Source: Candidatus Moranbacteria bacterium RIFCSPLOWO2_12_FULL_48_12 (GTDB lineage Bacteria; Patescibacteriota; Minisyncoccia; Moranbacterales; UBA1568). Taken from it: 5,863 nucleotides of DNA. Under the pieces are notes generated by a model, which did not search any database, was not told where the DNA came from, and was given only the letters and a program-made list of their open reading frames with translations. The translations under genes were made by a program, and so were the position numbers. Numbering within the stretch: the stretch's first letter is position 1; each line of letters opens with the position of its first letter. The DNA is taken from contig MFSB01000037.1 in the NCBI GenBank assembly GCA_001784735.1, positions 23,957-29,819 on the forward strand, written 5' to 3'. Of this stretch, positions 4,838 to 5,863 are shown piece after piece.

Positions 4838-4940
4838 TGGTGGGCAACACTGGACTCGAACCACTGACCCCTGCAATGCGCCCCAGCACCACAAGGGTGC
4901 GGGGTAAAAATGCAGTGCTCTAACTTTATCCCGTCACACC
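4838..4940 (-). pseudogene. tRNA-like 3' half with anticodon-loop hairpin insertion and encoded CCA
   Basis: Read on the minus strand: a helix strand containing GTGACGGG (4937-4930), then GTTA and GAGC of a D-arm (4924-4917), anticodon stem CTGCA (4915-4911)/TGCAG (4875-4871), variable region GGGTC, T-arm AGTGG-TTCGAGT-CCAGT (4865-4849), acceptor strand GTTGCCC (4848-4842), A and CCA (4840-4838). The anticodon loop is 35 bases instead of 7. Removing 28 bases would give TTCGCAT (anticodon CGC), parallel to TTCACAT of the tRNA-Val genes beside it; a UUU reading is also possible. No matching 5' half (GCTC plus acceptor strand) precedes it. One T-stem pair is broken (G50-G64). It is either a decayed duplicate or the 3' piece of a split or spliced tRNA; the pairing change T27-A43 to C27-G43 relative to the neighbouring copy, which keeps the stem intact, speaks against simple decay. 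Confidence 0.6.
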
Positions 4941-4944
4941 TTAG

Positions 4945-5136
4945 TGGATGATAGTGGACTCGAACCACTGACCCTTGCAATGTGAATGCAATGCTCTAAC
5001 TTCACCCCGTCACCTATTTTAATAAAGATGTTTGCTGACTGTGAGCGAAAGCCAATAGGCGACTACGTCTTACAACTCTCTATAATCACAAGTCTTTTCC
5101 TAAATAGGTGACGGGGCAAGCCTGAGCTAATCTCCT
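4945..5136 (-). tRNA. tRNA-Val(CAC)-like gene interrupted in the D-loop
   Basis: On the minus strand the 5' part is (A)GGAGAT-TA-GCTC-AG (5136-5122) and the 3' part is GTTA-GAGC (5000-4993), anticodon stem TTGCA/TGCAA with loop TTCACAT (4986-4980, anticodon CAC), GGGTC, T-arm AGTGG-TTCGAGT-CCACT fully paired, acceptor strand ATCATCC (4952-4946) and A4945. GGAGAT pairs with ATC(A)TCC as six pairs with one bulged A, so the acceptor stem is slightly defective. CCA is not encoded. Joining the halves gives a short but plausible D-loop. Whether the 121-base insert is removed, kept as a giant D-arm, or marks a dead gene cannot be decided from the sequence. Confidence 0.55.
5001..5121 (-). other. 121-base insert in the D-loop with helix-forming ends
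   Basis: The 5' end CTTGCCCCGTCACCTATTT (5120-5102) is complementary to the 3' end AAATAGGTGACGGGGTGAAG (5019-5000), a helix of about 18 bp with one small internal defect; 15 pairs are continuous. The helix stacks directly on the D-stem GCTC/GAGC. The inner bases (about 5020-5101) are AT-rich and carry no reading frame. The piece AAGACGTAGTC faintly recalls the 3' P7 strand of group I introns, but the insert is much shorter than any self-splicing group I intron, and a matching P7 5' strand was not found. A small inverted-repeat transposon (MITE) is another reading. Confidence 0.55.
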
Positions 5137-5137
5137 G

Positions 5138-5211
5138 TGGACAATGCTGGATTCGAACCAGCGACCCCAGCAATGTGAATGCTGTGCTCTAACCAGCTGA
5201 GCTAATTGTCC
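5138..5211 (-). tRNA. tRNA-Val(CAC)
   Basis: All stems are fully paired: acceptor GGACAAT (5211-5205)/ATTGTCC (5145-5139), D-arm GCTC-AGCTGGTTA-GAGC, anticodon stem CAGCA/TGCTG with loop TTCACAT (anticodon CAC at 5177-5175), T-arm GCTGG-TTCGAAT-CCAGC, discriminator A5138. CCA is not encoded (ACA follows). It reads the valine codon GTG. It lies 43 bases after lysS and directly ahead of the interrupted copy, with only 1-2 bases between them. Confidence 0.96.
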
Positions 5212-5220
5212 GTGTTTCTA

Positions 5221-5250
5221 ATCTTACACGACCTTTTTGTTGACTGTTAA
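5221..5250 (-). promoter_or_regulatory. Probable promoter of the tRNA-Val cluster
   Basis: TTAACA (5250-5245), an 18-base spacer and TAAGAT (5226-5221) on the minus strand, with a predicted start 2-4 bases before the tRNA-Val. The -10 sequence is the same as that of the 291-residue gene. It lies just after the lysS stop codon and overlaps the heptamer array. It would also supply the membrane gene and serS. Confidence 0.5.
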
Positions 5251-5266
5251 TTGTTTACTGTTCTTT
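5239..5266. repeat. GTT-type heptamer array across the lysS stop codon
   Basis: Four consecutive 7-base units begin with GTT at 5239, 5246, 5253 and 5260 (for example GTTGACT and GTTTACT). The third contains the lysS stop codon and the fourth lies in the coding sequence, so the array straddles the gene end as the array at serS does. Confidence 0.65.
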
Positions 5267-5863
5267 GGTTTTCACCAACGGGAAAATAACGGTTTCGCGC
5301 ACGGAGCGGTTCATGAGAATAGCGAAGAAGCGCTCGCTCATCCCGAATCCGCACGCCGGCGGCATACCGTATTCGAGCGCTTGCAGAAAATCTTCGTCAA
5401 TCATTTGGGCTTCCTTATCCCCCGCGGCGCGCAGTTTCATTTGTTCCTCGAAACGCTTGCGCTGATCTTCTGGGTCATTGAGTTCCGCAAAACCGTTGCC
5501 GAGTTCGCTTTTCGCCGCCACCGGCTGAAAGCGCAGTGCCCGGCGAGGATTCTTCGGATCTACTTTGGCCAGCGGCGACACTTCAAGCGGGTGCCCGACC
5601 AGAAAACACGGTTGGATCAATTTCTGGCGCACCGTTCTCTTGTACAGCGTATCGATCATCCGCCCCTTGCCATAGGATGGTTCATACTTGATATTTAGTT
5701 CGTCCGCCTTCGCCTTGAGGGCTGCGACAGATATCTCCTCCCTGAGATCTATACCGGTTTCTTTTTCAAATTCCGTAAAATAATCTATGTGCGGAAATGG
5801 CCGGCTCCAATCGAGCGCCATCCCCTCATATTCCGTCTGCATCGTTTCTACTGCCACTTTTCG
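5255..5863 (-). CDS. lysS: Lysyl-tRNA synthetase, class II, C-terminal part (5' end outside the window)
   Basis: The last 202 residues are visible and continue past the right edge; the GTG near 5857 is an internal Val, not a start. The enzyme charges tRNA-Lys with lysine. Diagnostic pieces, numbered within the fragment, are HPLEVSPLAK (91-100), GNGFAELNDPEDQRKRFEEQ (122-141) and motif 3 CGFGMSERFFAILMNRSVRE (171-190) with the conserved Arg178, followed by the usual short FPLVK end. The GFGMSER form differs from the common GLGIGIDR and is what I associate with CPR-type enzymes. The N-terminal anticodon-binding OB-fold and motifs 1 and 2 lie outside. The gene shares strand and probably transcript with the tRNA-Val cluster and serS, since no terminator separates them. 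Confidence 0.93.
   Translation of the reverse strand, partial: RKVAVETMQTEYEGMALDWSRPFPHIDYFTEFEKETGIDLREEISVAALKAKADELNIKYEPSYGKGRMIDTLYKRTVRQKLIQPCFLVGHPLEVSPLAKVDPKNPRRALRFQPVAAKSELGNGFAELNDPEDQRKRFEEQMKLRAAGDKEAQMIDEDFLQALEYGMPPACGFGMSERFFAILMNRSVRETVIFPLVKTKEQ

Noticed and set aside
4831..4980. Upstream extension of the membrane-protein frame and the plus-strand frame ending in VGNTGLEPLTPAMRPSTTR
   Set aside because: Both run through the tRNA-like sequences; the peptide patterns are translated tRNA, and the membrane protein has a natural start at 4830.
5020..5101. Group I intron in the D-loop insert
   Set aside because: Only a faint P7-like string is present; the insert is about 121 bases and lacks the paired core elements.

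Overview
The window reads as a chromosomal segment of a bacterium, most likely a Patescibacteria/CPR lineage. That placement is an inference from small genes, the lineage-style motif 3 of LysS and SerS, AT-rich repetitive spacers and mostly absent Shine-Dalgarno sequences; no marker gene settles it. The clear genes are a 5'-complete, 3'-cut lipoprotein with a beta-propeller, a tRNA-Lys, an unrecognised 291-residue protein, seryl-tRNA synthetase, a 67-residue membrane protein, a tRNA-Val cluster and the C-terminal part of lysyl-tRNA synthetase.

Layout. Positions 1-1212 (minus) hold the lipoprotein. Positions 1213-1574 are non-coding and carry a 24-bp perfect palindrome, a near-consensus promoter followed at once by a terminator-like hairpin, and an array of heptamers leading into tRNA-Lys(UUU) at 1575-1650 (plus). 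Positions 1653-3095 look like a small element integrated at the 3' end of that tRNA: the last 14 bases of the tRNA plus TA (16 bp) recur at 3080-3095. Inside are REP-like hairpins, a 34-bp perfect palindrome, a terminator and one gene with its own good promoter and Shine-Dalgarno. No integrase is present. Positions 3096-3241 hold another long inverted repeat, the terminator of the next operon and a heptamer array.

From the right edge down to about 3147 everything is on the minus strand with no visible intrinsic terminator in between: lysS, tRNA-Val(CAC), two abnormal tRNA-Val-like units, the 67-residue membrane protein and serS. This looks like a mixed tRNA/mRNA transcription unit for aminoacylation functions, with an additional promoter just after lysS.

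The most unusual part is 4838-5136. A second tRNA-Val(CAC) is split in its D-loop by a segment of about 121 bp whose ends form a long helix. It is followed by a second 3' half that carries the same helix strand, has a 28-base hairpin insertion in its anticodon loop, and ends in an encoded CCA 7 bases before the start codon of the membrane-protein gene. A second genome-wide signature is four degenerate tandem arrays with strict 7-base spacing at gene boundaries (1534-1568, 3191-3246, 4570-4606, 5239-5266), each with a different unit.
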